From Streptomyces fodineus (GTDB lineage Bacteria; Actinomycetota; Actinomycetes; Streptomycetales; Streptomycetaceae), in assembly GCF_001735805.1 (NCBI RefSeq), contig NZ_CP017248.1, positions 186,001 through 250,000 of the forward strand: a DNA stretch of 64,000 nucleotides, given 5' to 3'. Position 1 is the stretch's first letter, and each line of letters starts with the position of its first letter. Made by a program: the position numbers and the translations under genes. Below the pieces are notes generated by a model, which saw only the letters and a program-made list of their open reading frames with translations, was not told where the DNA came from and ran no database searches. Shown here piece after piece: positions 29,310-38,430 of this stretch.

Positions 29310-31062
29310 CGTGCAGATCTTTAACTCGTGGCTTTCTGCTTGGTGGTTCGTTGGTCTGGCATGAGCGGGTTGGATAGGCAACGGACCACGCTGGCAGCCA
29401 AGTTCGAGGCGATTCTGCCGCACCTCGACGAGCGGCAGCGTCGCCTGCTGATAGGGGCGGAGGCCCAGTCCCTCGGTCACGGCGGGATCAAGGCGGTCGC
29501 TCGTGCCGCCGGTGTTCGTGAGGCCACCGTGTCTGCCGGAGTGCGGGAACTCGGCTCCGGGGAGGCTCCGTTGGGCCGCGTCCGTCGGCCTGGCGCCGGC
29601 CGCAAACGCGTCGTCGACCTGAACCCAGCCGTTCGGGAGGCACTCCTCACGCTGGTCGAGCCCGACGTCCGCGGAGATCCCATGTCGCCGCTGCGCTGGA
29701 CCACCAAATCCACTCGCAAGCTGGCCGAGCAGCTGACCCGGCAGGGCCACAGGATCTCCGCGGACACGGTGGGCGACCTGCTACGCGAGGAGGGCTTCAG
29801 CCTGCAGAGCAATGCCAAGACGCTGGAAGGCAAGCAGCACCCCGACCGGGACGCACAGTTCCACTACCTCAACGAGCAGGCCCGCGACCACCAGGACGGC
29901 GGTGCTCCGGTGATCAGTGTGGACACGAAGAAGAAGGAGCTGGTCGGCCCGTTCAAGAACAACGGCCGTGAATGGGAGCCGAGAGGCGAGCCGGTGCGGG
30001 TCGACACCCACGACTTCCCCGACCGCGTGCTGGGCAGGGCGGTGCCCTACGGCATCTACGACGTCGCCGCGAACACGGGTTGGGTCAACGTCGGCACCGA
30101 CCATGACACCGCCGCGTTCGCCGTCGAGTCGATCCGCCGTTGGTGGAACGGAGCCGGGCGGGCCACGTACCCGACGGCCGGCCGGCTGCTGATCACCGCC
30201 GATGCCGGCGGCTCCAACGGGTATCGCACCCGCATGTGGAAGACCGAACTCGCCCGGTTCGCCGCTGAGTCCGGCCTCACGATCACCGTCTGCCACCTGC
30301 CTCCCGGGACTTCGAAGTGGAACCGGATCGAGCACCGGCTGTTCTCCCACATCACCATGAACTGGCGCGGCAGGCCCCTGACCAGCCAGGAAGTAATCGT
30401 CGAGAGTATCGCGGCGACCACCACCAAGACCGGTCTGACCGTGCACGCGGAACTCGACACCAACCCGTACCCCACCGGCATCCAGGTCAGCGACGACGAG
30501 ATCGCCTCACTGCCGATCACCCGCCACCGCTTCCACGGCGACTGGAACTACACCCTCCGCCCCCAGCATCCGATGGACGCGGCCACGACCGACAGCACGT
30601 CGGACCAGGCCCCGGCGGGCAGACCGCCTCGCCTCACGCGGCGTTCGCTGCAGGACCCGGAACTGACCGGGATGACCCGTCAGCAGCTCAGCGAGCTCAT
30701 CGACGCGCTGACTCCAGCGCTAGAGGTTCAACGCGAGCAAGTGCTCCGCACACGTCGCGGTCACGAGCGCCTGGTGGCCCCTGGCACAGGTGCCAAAGCC
30801 AAACTCACCCCAGCCGACCGGATCCTGGCCACCGTGCTCCACCTGCGCAAACTCGCGACCATGGACCTCCTCGGCCAACTTTTCGGCGTCACCGCCATGA
30901 CCATCAGCCGCGCGAAACAGGAGGTCCGCCCGCTCTTGGAAGCACACGGCCACCACATCAACGCTTCTACCGCCCGCCTCCGCGCACCAGCCGACGTCGC
31001 GACGTTCCTCGCTCCCGACTCCACCCAGATCAAGGTCAAAACGACGAGTTAAAGATCTGCAC
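29310..31062 (+). mobile_element. ISAzo13-type insertion sequence, apparently intact
   Basis: Terminal inverted repeats GTGCAGATCTTTAACTCGT at 29310-29328 and mirrored at 31044-31062. CTTAGGAC abuts the left end (29302-29309) and recurs 3 bp beyond the right end (31066-31073), probably a target duplication. It inserted next to the terminal repeat of the neighbouring IS5 copy. Confidence 0.85.
29361..31052 (+). CDS. ISAzo13-family transposase with extra C-terminal HTH
   Basis: 563 aa from ATG 29361 (the longer frame starts inside the terminal repeat). The catalytic core contains VISVDTKKKELVGPFKNNG, then LLITADAGGSNGYR, then PPGTSKWNRIEHRLFSHI, characteristic of ISAzo13 transposases. After about residue 420 comes a separate helix-turn-helix, LTPADRILATVLHLRKLATM then LFGVTAMTISRAKQEVRP, like the HTH_Tnp_4 domain of other transposases. 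The frame is open throughout. Confidence 0.9.
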   Translation: MSGLDRQRTTLAAKFEAILPHLDERQRRLLIGAEAQSLGHGGIKAVARAAGVREATVSAGVRELGSGEAPLGRVRRPGAGRKRVVDLNPAVREALLTLVEPDVRGDPMSPLRWTTKSTRKLAEQLTRQGHRISADTVGDLLREEGFSLQSNAKTLEGKQHPDRDAQFHYLNEQARDHQDGGAPVISVDTKKKELVGPFKNNGREWEPRGEPVRVDTHDFPDRVLGRAVPYGIYDVAANTGWVNVGTDHDTAAFAVESIRRWWNGAGRATYPTAGRLLITADAGGSNGYRTRMWKTELARFAAESGLTITVCHLPPGTSKWNRIEHRLFSHITMNWRGRPLTSQEVIVESIAATTTKTGLTVHAELDTNPYPTGIQVSDDEIASLPITRHRFHGDWNYTLRPQHPMDAATTDSTSDQAPAGRPPRLTRRSLQDPELTGMTRQQLSELIDALTPALEVQREQVLRTRRGHERLVAPGTGAKAKLTPADRILATVLHLRKLATMDLLGQLFGVTAMTISRAKQEVRPLLEAHGHHINASTARLRAPADVATFLAPDSTQIKVKTTS

Positions 31063-31209
31063 GCCCTTAGGACTTCTTCCCGCCGCCCCAGAACACCCAG
31101 CCTGAGGGAGAGCCTGCCCAGAGCCCCGGCGAGGTCGGGCAGGTGGGCGTCGGGATTGGTCTCTGCTCCCCCACGGGAAGCAGCGAGACCAACTCGCTGC
31201 TGACCGAAT

Positions 31210-32115
31210 TCAGTCCTGCTGGCGCCCACCCCGCTCCCAGCCACCCACCGCGTCGTTGAACTTTCCGTTCGCGTTGGCCAGCCAGGTGAGCATCTTCGCC
31301 CGGCCGCCGCTGTAGTAGTACATGGCGCCGAGGTCATCTCGGCCTTCACCGTTGTAGTCACGGGGGACGACCTGCATGTTCTCGTACCAGTAGTTGCCCG
31401 CTGCGGTGTTCCGGGACTGGTACGGGGCGTTGAACGTGCCGTCGGCCTTGCTGGCGGAGACGAAGGTGTGGATCCCGTCGTGCCCGTCGGCGTAGTCATA
31501 CCACATGGCGACATCGTCGCGGCTGCCACCGGTGAAGTGCCCGGCGTACATGTGGATGCGGTCCCAGCTGCCGAAGTTCACGCTGGTCCAGCCCTGCGCC
31601 GGGGTGTTGAACCCGCTGTCGGGCTTGGCCAGGAAGCTCCACAACGTCACATGCCCGTCCGCGTACCCGTAAGCGCGGCCAGATCTTCACGGCCCTCACC
31701 GTTGAAGTCACCGGCGACCACCTTCACCCGTGAGGCGTTCCAGCTGCCCGGCGCCGCGGTCCAGGAGGCGACGGGGACGTTGAAGCCGCCCTGCGGGGTG
31801 GCGGTGAGGGTGAACAGCGTGTCGTGGCCGTCGGCGTAGTCGTACCAGAGCGCCACGTCGTCGCGGCCGTCACCGTTGAAGTCACCCGCGCGCACCGTCA
31901 TACGGTCGAAGGTCCAGTTCCCCGGAGCGGCGCTCCAGGAGGCGACCGGGTCCGCGAAACCACCGCCCGGGTTGCTCAGCCAGGTGAACAGCTTGACGCT
32001 ACCGTCCGCGTATCCGCGCACCGCGGCCATGTCCGACAGACCATCGCCGTTGAAGTCACCGGTGACGAACTTCATGTGGTCGGTGGAGAAGGTGCCCTTC
32101 GGCGCCGTCTTCCAG
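31210..32115 (-). pseudogene. FG-GAP/VCBS-repeat protein, frameshifted and 5'-truncated
   Basis: Repeated units such as VTGDFNGDGLSDMAAVRGYADG, VRAGDFNGDGRDDVALWYDYAD and VPRDYNGEGRDDL mark FG-GAP beta-propeller blades, with the Ca-binding DxNxDGxxD pattern. The frame breaks near 31655 (LAALTG versus YGYADGHVTLW), a single-base change. Upstream, the blade at THFSTDHMKF-like sequence runs straight into an IS481 fragment, so the signal peptide and first blades are lost. The parent was probably a secreted or cell-wall protein. The stretch 31074-31209 holds nothing recognised. Confidence 0.72.
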
Positions 32116-32731
32116 GGCCTCGGTGTAAGCGAGCCGGGAGTGGTCGTCGAGCGCGGAGTGCATATACGTGTAGCCGACCTTCCCGGTTCCGGGGCCGACG
32201 CGCTTGGAGGCGCGCGCGGCGTCAGTACCGTGGCCGTGCATGCGCCAGCCGCCGCCGGCCGGGATGCGGCCAAGCTTCTTGATATCGACGTGGATCATGT
32301 CGCCGGGTGTGTCGTGTTCGTAGCGGATGACCTCGCGCAACTGCTCACCGGTCGGCGGGTCCAGGTCACGCAGTCGGTTCAGACCGCGCCTCACGAGACC
32401 GCGGTGCACGTGGCCGGCGCCAGGGTGATGCCGTGCGGGCGCTTGAGGTCGGCGGCGAGCCAGGCGCGCCCGTGCTTGGTCTGGCGCCACAGCGCCTCGA
32501 TCAGGTCTGCGACGTCCTCCGCGGTGCGGGCCGGGCTCGTGGCAGGCCGGGAGGAATGGTCCACAAGCCCGGCTTCGCCGTGCGCGCACCGGCGGGCATA
32601 CCACTTGGCCAGGCAACGGCGGGAGATCCCGGCCTCCGCCGCGACGTGCGCGACCGGACGCCCGGCATCCACGCGCTCACATAACCGACGACGCCCTCCG
32701 GCGTCAGCGGGGCGTTGGGATGTCCCGCCAT
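32115..32731 (-). pseudogene. IS481-family transposase, N-terminal half
   Basis: Starts MAGHPNAPLTPEG at 32731. Then, in shifting frames: RPVAHVAAEAGISRRCLAKW, LAADLKRPHGITLAPAT, GDMIHVDIKKLGRIPAGGGW and YTYMHSALDDHSRLAYTE. These are the HTH and first part of the rve integrase core of IS481. At least two frameshifts are needed. The catalytic C-terminus is missing where the sequence joins the FG-GAP gene. Confidence 0.75.
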
Positions 32732-32774
32732 ATCAGCCCCTCGAGGTACCCGCTCCGAGCGTCCATCACAGGCG

Positions 32775-34886
32775 TCATGAGGTGTGCGGAGACGCCGTGT
32801 GTACGGCGATCGTGCACAGTCTCTTGGTTGCACGCGTGAGGGCGACATACAGGTCGCGCTCACCGCCGGGGCGGGCTGCGGCGATCTCCTCCGGGGCGAC
32901 GACGACGATCGCGTCGAACTCCAGGCCGCGGGCTTCGGAAGCCGGCACGAGGCGGGCCCACCGCTCGACATCAGCCGACGCCAACTCCTCGACCCGGTCG
33001 TCCGCGCAGATCACGGCGAGCAGGTCGCCCGGGTGCGCTGCCACCTGCGCCCGAAGCTCCCCGGCCACGGTGGTGGCGACGGAGTGCGGGCAGGCGGTGA
33101 GGTGGCGGGGAGGATCGCCGTGGCGGAGCGACCGGCTCGGCGTCTGACCGGGGGCGATCCGCGCCAGCAGGCCGTGGGCGGTCGCAAGGATCTCCTGGGT
33201 CGTGCGGTAGCTGACGGTCAACGTGTGCAGGGAGAACCGGTTGCCGAGATGCGGACCCAGCGCCTGGGACCAGTCGCTCGCCGCCGTCGCAGGGCCCGCC
33301 TGGGCGAAGTCACCCACCAGCGTCATCGACCTGGCCGGACACCGGCGCATCACCATCCGCCACTGCATCGCGGTCAGTTCCTGGGCCTCATCGACCACGA
33401 CGTGCCCGAACGACCGCTCCGGCAGCCCGTCTACCAGGGCCGTCGCCTCATCCAGCAGCGGTACATCGGCATCCGTCCACGGGGCATCAGGCGAACGCAC
33501 CAGCCGGGACCGTTCGTCGCGGGCGAGCGAGGGCAGGTGCCTGGCCAACGTGCGGGCGTCTGCCAGCAGGGCTCGTACGACCACGTCGGGCTTCAGCCGC
33601 GGCCAGAGGGACTCCACCGCACGGTCGACGTGGGCGTCGCCCGAGAGGTCCGCACGGACGGCGTCCGCGTCGAACACCTCAGCCGGATCCGCGGCCGGCG
33701 CGTCGTCGAAGCCGAGAGCCCGCAGATCGGCTTCGGCCGCGGCATCGAGATCCAGGCCCGTGCTCTCGGCGATCTCGGCGCCTATATGTTCGAGGGCCTC
33801 GACGGCGTCGCGCTCCAGGGCATCCGTGACCACGCCGATCAGGTGCTCCTTGAACACCTCCCGCGCCAGGTTGTGCGCCAGACCGCTCGCCACCGCGGCC
33901 TCCCCCGCCGCCGCGACATCCACGCTCTCCAGCCGGACCCACTGCTGCCCCACCCGGACCGCGATGCCGCCGGCAGGTGCCTGCAGGGAGTGCACCAGGT
34001 CCGCGAGCGCCTCGGCCAGCGCGGAACTCCCCTTAAGGCGCGCGACATCAAACGACTCCACAGCTGCGGGCTCCACCCCGGCCAGCTCCGCGCACGTCGC
34101 CAGGAGCACATCGTTCTCCCCCAGCGAGGGGAGCACCTGGGAAACGTAGTCGAGGAACCGCGCGTTCGGCCCGAGCACCAGCACACCGTGCGCGGCCGCT
34201 CCCGGGAACGCGTACAGCACGTACGCCGCCCGGTGCAGCGCAACCACGGTCTTGCCTGTACCGGGGCCGCCCTGCACCACCGTCACCCCCCGATGCGGGG
34301 ACCGGACGATTGCGTCCTGCTCCGCCTGCAATGTCGCCACCGCCGCACGCATCCGCCCCGTGCGCTGCGCCTCCAGCGCTTCCGCCAGCGGACCGTCGCC
34401 GACGACGTCGCCGACTGCGGCCGACGATCCGTCCAGTAGCTCGTCGCTCACCGCACGTACCGCACGGCCCTCGACCCGCAGATGACGCCGGCGCCGCAGC
34501 CCCATGGGGTGGACGGTCGTCGCCTCGTAGAAAGGCCGCGCCGCGTCCGCTCGCCAGTCGACGAGCAGTGGCAGGTCCCGGTCACCCACGTGCAGGCCGA
34601 GCCGGCCGATGTGCAGGACGGTTCCGTCCGCGCCATCGACCCGGCCGAACACCAACCCCTCCTCGGCCCCCTCCAGCCCGCGAATCCGACGTACCAGACG
34701 CTCTGCGGCGACATCGCGCTCGTACACCTCGCCCGCGCTGTCGGCCGACGACCTCAGCACATCCGCCAGTTGGGCCCGTGCATGCGCCAATCGCTCATCG
34801 AGCAGCCGGTACATAGCGGCCACGTGGGCCTGCTCCACCTCGACCTGTCCTGCGGCACCCTTATTGAACTGCGGCAACAGCGGCAC
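32775..34886 (-). CDS. HelD-like SF1 helicase (RNA polymerase recycling type)
   Basis: 703 aa. Walker A is GGPGTGKT in VTVVQGGPGTGKTVVALH (about residue 205). Walker B/motif II is VVDEAQELTAMQWRM, and later motifs are VSYRTTQEI and LYVALTRATKRL. The long helical N-terminus (EQAHVAAMYRLLDERLAHAR) and the DWRADAARPFY segment are typical of HelD. HelD proteins bind RNA polymerase and release it from stalled or rifamycin-bound complexes; Streptomyces HelR gives rifamycin resistance. The start is uncertain: GTG 34886 has its purine tract too close, and later GTG/ATG codons are possible. A palindrome lies 43 bp upstream. Confidence 0.85.
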   Translation of the reverse strand: MPLLPQFNKGAAGQVEVEQAHVAAMYRLLDERLAHARAQLADVLRSSADSAGEVYERDVAAERLVRRIRGLEGAEEGLVFGRVDGADGTVLHIGRLGLHVGDRDLPLLVDWRADAARPFYEATTVHPMGLRRRRHLRVEGRAVRAVSDELLDGSSAAVGDVVGDGPLAEALEAQRTGRMRAAVATLQAEQDAIVRSPHRGVTVVQGGPGTGKTVVALHRAAYVLYAFPGAAAHGVLVLGPNARFLDYVSQVLPSLGENDVLLATCAELAGVEPAAVESFDVARLKGSSALAEALADLVHSLQAPAGGIAVRVGQQWVRLESVDVAAAGEAAVASGLAHNLAREVFKEHLIGVVTDALERDAVEALEHIGAEIAESTGLDLDAAAEADLRALGFDDAPAADPAEVFDADAVRADLSGDAHVDRAVESLWPRLKPDVVVRALLADARTLARHLPSLARDERSRLVRSPDAPWTDADVPLLDEATALVDGLPERSFGHVVVDEAQELTAMQWRMVMRRCPARSMTLVGDFAQAGPATAASDWSQALGPHLGNRFSLHTLTVSYRTTQEILATAHGLLARIAPGQTPSRSLRHGDPPRHLTACPHSVATTVAGELRAQVAAHPGDLLAVICADDRVEELASADVERWARLVPASEARGLEFDAIVVVAPEEIAAARPGGERDLYVALTRATKRLCTIAVHTASPHTS

Positions 34887-34929
34887 TCCTCTCGACTCGG
34901 CCCCCCACTATGCAGCCAAACTTCTACGA

Positions 34930-34949
34930 AAGTAAGGCTTGACTTACTT
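34930..34949. promoter_or_regulatory. Palindrome upstream of HelD-like gene
   Basis: AAGTAAG-GCTTGA-CTTACTT, two perfect 7-bp arms with a 6-bp centre, is AT-rich against its surroundings. It also carries TTGACT, a possible plus-strand -35. It is a likely operator or promoter-proximal site. It does not resemble the rifamycin-associated element known for some HelR genes. Confidence 0.45.
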
Positions 34950-35024
34950 ATCCCAGTCAGCCGCCGCGGCCGGTCCGCCGCCACGGTTCAGGTCTGGGCG
35001 GAGCTAAGCATTGCGGCCCTCTGG

Positions 35025-35158
35025 GGCGTCCAGCACTCGCAGAGATCTCCGACGCCGAGACCCGCGGCCCGGACCGCGAACACCACCGGCGCGTCGCCGA
35101 CCAGATCACCAGCCTCCTGGAAGACCTCGTCGAACACCGTAACGAGCCAACCGCCTAG
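35025..35158 (+). pseudogene. C-terminal fragment of an unknown small protein
   Basis: The frame EISDAETRGPDREHHRRV, then ADQITSLLEDLVEHRNEPTA-stop, looks like real coding sequence (acidic amphipathic helix). It has no start and no upstream body, so it may be the tail of a deleted gene. Not recognised. Confidence 0.25.
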
Positions 35159-35179
35159 CGTCGCCAGGCAGATCATGTG

Positions 35180-36331
35180 ATGGCAGGAACGGCTACCCTG
35201 TCGGCCGTGGCGATACGACGGCGGACATGGCGGAACGTGGATGGCGAGCGCATCGAGGGAACCTGGCGGCACGTCTTCCTCCGCAACGGGGCGACGTACT
35301 TTCTCACCGATCTGCTGATCTACGCCGACGGGATGGTCGACTGCTGGGGGCTTGTGACCCTGGAGGAGTTCGCCCGCCAGCTTGCATCCGGCCGGGTGGC
35401 CACCGAGTTGGCCGACGGCGCCCAGGCATCGGCCCATCACCTCGCATCGTGGAAGTTCGCCGAGCCACACATGTGGCTGACTCCCGAGATGCTGCTCGGC
35501 GAGATCCGCGACGACATCGACCAGCTCAACGGCCGACCGGACTCCACTGCACGCTGCCTGGCCGCCCTGGACGCCTTCCGCAGCCAGCCGACTGAGAACA
35601 ATCGTGCGGCGCTTCGCGAAGCCTACGAAGCCATCCCCGAACACCTGCGGATCTACGCCCTCGGCGACCAGGACTCCAAGGACTGGCCGCTGCGGGTGCT
35701 GGTGACAGGACCCGGCCATCGCATCACACGGCGCGGTGAGGACGAAGTAGTCACCGAGGACATGCATGCCGCAGCTCTGCGTTACTTCACCGACCGGGAG
35801 CAGCAGCGCCAGCGCTACGCCGACAAGGCGCCTGCGGACGGTCCGGCAGAACCAGTCGAGACCAGCGTCCTCATCAACCAGACGGTCTTTCCGCGCGGCT
35901 GGCCGGAGGATCCAGGCATCCTGGTGCTGCGCAACGAGTTCCCCGCGCCCATTACCATCGGCGCTCTGACCTACCCGACCGTCAGCCACGCCTACTGGGC
36001 GCTGGCAGTGGCCGACGAGCATCGGCAGGCTGACATCCTCCGCGCTGACACCCCTTATGCCGCGCAGAAGCTTGCCGAGAACTCCACCCTGCGCAACGGC
36101 TGGCCCCAGGCCCGGACGGCGATCATGACAGACCTGCTGCGCGCGAAGTTCAACCAGCACACCGACCTTGCCGAAGCACTGACGAGCACACGAACATCGC
36201 GACTGATCTACACCGAGATGGGCTCGACGTTCTGGGGCCAACACGGACAGGAGGGCCGCAACTGGATGGGACGGCTGCTTGAGCTGATCCGCTCCGAACT
36301 GGCCGTCAGCAAGCTGAACCTGCAGCTGTGA
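35180..36331 (+). CDS. NADAR (YbiA-like) domain protein with an unrecognised N-terminal domain
   Basis: 383 aa from ATG 35180 (a GTG just before is possible). Residues about 235-380 are NADAR-like: VLRNEFPAPITIGALTYPTV, then ADTPYAAQKLAENSTLRNGW, then LLRAKFNQHTDLAEAL and FWGQHGQEGRNWMGRLL. NADAR proteins remove ADP-ribose, including from guanine in DNA in DarT2-type toxin systems. The usual Glu after the YPTV core appears as Ser here. Residues 1-170 form another domain (TWRHVFLRNGATYFLTDLLI) that I cannot name. No toxin gene is adjacent. A short CRISPR-like array begins 100 bp downstream, so a defence or repair role is plausible. Confidence 0.78.
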   Translation: MAGTATLSAVAIRRRTWRNVDGERIEGTWRHVFLRNGATYFLTDLLIYADGMVDCWGLVTLEEFARQLASGRVATELADGAQASAHHLASWKFAEPHMWLTPEMLLGEIRDDIDQLNGRPDSTARCLAALDAFRSQPTENNRAALREAYEAIPEHLRIYALGDQDSKDWPLRVLVTGPGHRITRRGEDEVVTEDMHAAALRYFTDREQQRQRYADKAPADGPAEPVETSVLINQTVFPRGWPEDPGILVLRNEFPAPITIGALTYPTVSHAYWALAVADEHRQADILRADTPYAAQKLAENSTLRNGWPQARTAIMTDLLRAKFNQHTDLAEALTSTRTSRLIYTEMGSTFWGQHGQEGRNWMGRLLELIRSELAVSKLNLQL

Positions 36332-36432
36332 ACGGCAGAAGCGGTCGGACGCGGATCGCCTCAAGGAAGTGACAACGACCCTGTGACACCGCTCCCGGAG
36401 GTCACGAAAAGCTTCCAGATAAACGAGAACCT

Positions 36433-36645
36433 CTGCTCCCCGCGCGTGCGGGGATGGGCCCGAAGCCCTCAACCGAGCGGCCGCGATCATCTCGTGCTCC
36501 CCGCGTGTGCGGGGATGATGGTCCCATCCGAACGTCAACAGGCCCCGCCTTGCCGGGTGCTCCCCGCGCACGCGGGGGTGGTCCCCGGCACAAGGCCGCC
36601 TCTTCGGCACACAGAACTGCTCCCCGCAGGCGCGGGGTCCCCACC
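36433..36645 (+). CRISPR. Short, degenerate type I-E-like CRISPR array (4 repeats, 3 spacers)
   Basis: Repeats of about 29 nt start at 36433, 36494, 36557 and 36617 (period 60-63). Each has the GTGCTCCCCGCG/CGCGGGGATG hairpin typical of actinobacterial I-E repeats. The first reads CTGCTCCCCGCGCGTGCGGG; the second carries an extra ATG; the last is degenerate at its 3' end. Spacers are about 31-32 nt. No I-E cas gene lies nearby, so this is an orphan or relic. Confidence 0.75.
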
Positions 36646-37010
36646 AGTGACAGGGGGTCCGGGTTCGGCTAGACGGGCTCGGCGCCGTGCCGGGCGGCGA
36701 TGTACTGCTCGGCATGCCCCCGGCCACCGGACCGGGCCTAAAGAGGCTGATGTCGGCGATCACGTCCTGGACGTCACGCGGCTGCAGCCTCGGACAAATG
36801 ATCTTGCTGCCCGGATGACTCCAGTTGGAACAGGCCGATCGTGCGGGAGTCCTTGCTCAGAATTCGAACGGCAGGGTTTGAGCGGTGAGATCGGTTGGTC
36901 GACGGCTGACGGCCGGCCTCGCTGTTGCGGATTACCCGATGGAGCCGTGGTGGTGGTGCGACATGAAGCCGGTTTAAGGGACCCGTGACCTCTTGGTGGT
37001 GTGGGACCGG
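36646..37010. other. Stretch without a recognisable gene
   Basis: About 365 bp between the CRISPR relic and the convergent end of the hydrolase gene. No plausible coding frame, repeat or RNA gene was seen. Confidence 0.35.
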
Positions 37011-37736
37011 TCACTCCGTCACAGGCAAGCACTCGGCGAGCAGGTCGACGATGTCGTGCCAGGCTCGCTGCGCGTGCTGGGGGTGGTAGCCGACGCCGGG
37101 GCGCACGGTGTGGTCGACCGGTGGGTGGTGGAATGCGTGCAGGGCTCCGCCGTAGACCACGAGGCGCCAGTCGACGCCCGCGGCCTGCATCTCGGCGGTG
37201 AACGCGTCGCGTTGCGCGGGCGGCATGATCGGGTCTTCCGACCCGACCCCGGCCCACACCGGGCAGCGAATGCGCGCCGCCTCGCCCGGTCGGCCCGTGG
37301 TCAGTGCGTTGACTGTCCCGATCGCGCGCAGGTCGACGCCGTCGCGCCCGAGCTCCAGCCCGATGGCGCCTCCGGTGCCGTAGCCGACGGCGGCGATCCG
37401 GTCGGGATCGGTCCGCGGCTCGGCGCGCAACACGTCGAGCGCCGCATGACCGATGCCCCGCATCCGGTCAGGGTCGACGAGCAGCGGCATGCAACGGGCC
37501 AGCATCTCCTCGGGGTCACCCAAATAGCGCCCGCCGTGAAGGTCGAAGGCCAGCGCTACGTATCCCAGCTCGGCGAGAGCATCGGCCCGGCGGCGCTCGA
37601 CGTCGCTGAGCCCCATGCCCTCTGGCCCGAGCAGCACCGCGGGCCGGCGATCGACTCCGTCCGGGAGCGCGAGGTGCCCGATCATCGTGAGGCCGTCGGC
37701 CGGGTACTGGATCGTACGCGTGGTAATCGTCACCAT
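37011..37736 (-). CDS. Dienelactone-hydrolase-family protein lacking the usual nucleophile
   Basis: 241 aa, ATG 37736. The DLH fold is clear: PAVLLGPEGMG oxyanion region, GYVALAFDLHGGRYLGDPEE, GSEDPIMPP with the acid, and GALHAFHHP with the His. The nucleophile elbow, normally GxCxGG, reads VGYGTGG, with Gly in the Cys/Ser position. The family usually hydrolyses dienelactone or similar esters. This copy may be inactive or use another residue. It stands alone, with no degradation genes beside it. Confidence 0.82.
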   Translation of the reverse strand: MVTITTRTIQYPADGLTMIGHLALPDGVDRRPAVLLGPEGMGLSDVERRRADALAELGYVALAFDLHGGRYLGDPEEMLARCMPLLVDPDRMRGIGHAALDVLRAEPRTDPDRIAAVGYGTGGAIGLELGRDGVDLRAIGTVNALTTGRPGEAARIRCPVWAGVGSEDPIMPPAQRDAFTAEMQAAGVDWRLVVYGGALHAFHHPPVDHTVRPGVGYHPQHAQRAWHDIVDLLAECLPVTE

Positions 37737-37943
37737 GGGAGTGGACTGTAATGACCGTCGAGTCCGGTCGGGCGGGCGTTCTGCCGCTGGCAGAACAGCC
37801 CGGGAGTGCTTCTGAAATGCGGCGATGGCTCACGAATCCGTGTCCGTGCTGCTGGCCAGCGGCTACTGACCTTCGCGGCAGGTTCCCGGCGTATTCCGGT
37901 CCCCACCTCTTGGTGGGACTGCTGCCCGTCAGTGCGGAGACGA

Positions 37944-38430
37944 TCAGTCGCGTTGAGCCTCGTGGGAGGCCTGTCCGCGTCTGCGAGAGCTTCGGCGGGT
38001 GATGCGCCTGGTCATAAGAGTGATCGCGGCCCAGGTGATGACCGATTCCGAGTGCTGGATGAGCCGTTCGTAGTCGCGTGCGTGCCGACGGGCGTGCATG
38101 ACCCGGGCGTGTGAGCGTTCGACGACCCAGCGCCGGGGCAGAAGGACGAACCCGACGGCGTCCTTCGGGCGGCTGACGGTCTTGATCGTCAGGTTCAGGT
38201 GCGCCTTCGCCCAGGTCACGAGCTGTCCGGCATAGGCAGAGTCGGCCCAGACCATCGTGATCTCGGGGTGCATCAGCCGCAGCCGGAAGAGGACTTTCTT
38301 GGCCGTGCTGCGGTCCGTCATGTCGGCCGGAGCGGCAGGCCCTTGGTGTCCACGACCAGGTGCCGCTTGCGGCCGTTGATTTTCTTGCCGGCGTCGTAGC
38401 CGCGGGAGTCACGGCCGACGGTGTCGGCGG
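37944..38430 (-). pseudogene. IS5-family transposase C-terminal part, fused to IS3 fragment
   Basis: KAADTVGRDSRGYDAGKKIN and GRKRHLVVDTKGLPL, then (frame changed, a short deletion) MTDRSTAKKVLFRLRLMHPE and PRRWVVERSHARVMHARR. These are the DDE core and C-terminus of an IS5 transposase. The N-terminus is replaced in frame by an IS3-family integrase segment. The gap 37737-37943 holds nothing recognised. Confidence 0.7.

Noticed and set aside
34887..34990. Rifamycin-associated element upstream of the HelD-like gene
   Set aside because: The sequence there is an AT-rich AAGTAAG palindrome and does not resemble the element as I remember it.
36402..36672. Short proteins encoded by the CRISPR-like region
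   Set aside because: Repetitive peptides come from translation of the repeats, not from a gene.
34988..36763. 591-aa minus-strand frame over the NADAR gene and CRISPR relic
   Set aside because: Antisense shadow; the repeated HTRG-like residues are just translated CRISPR repeats.
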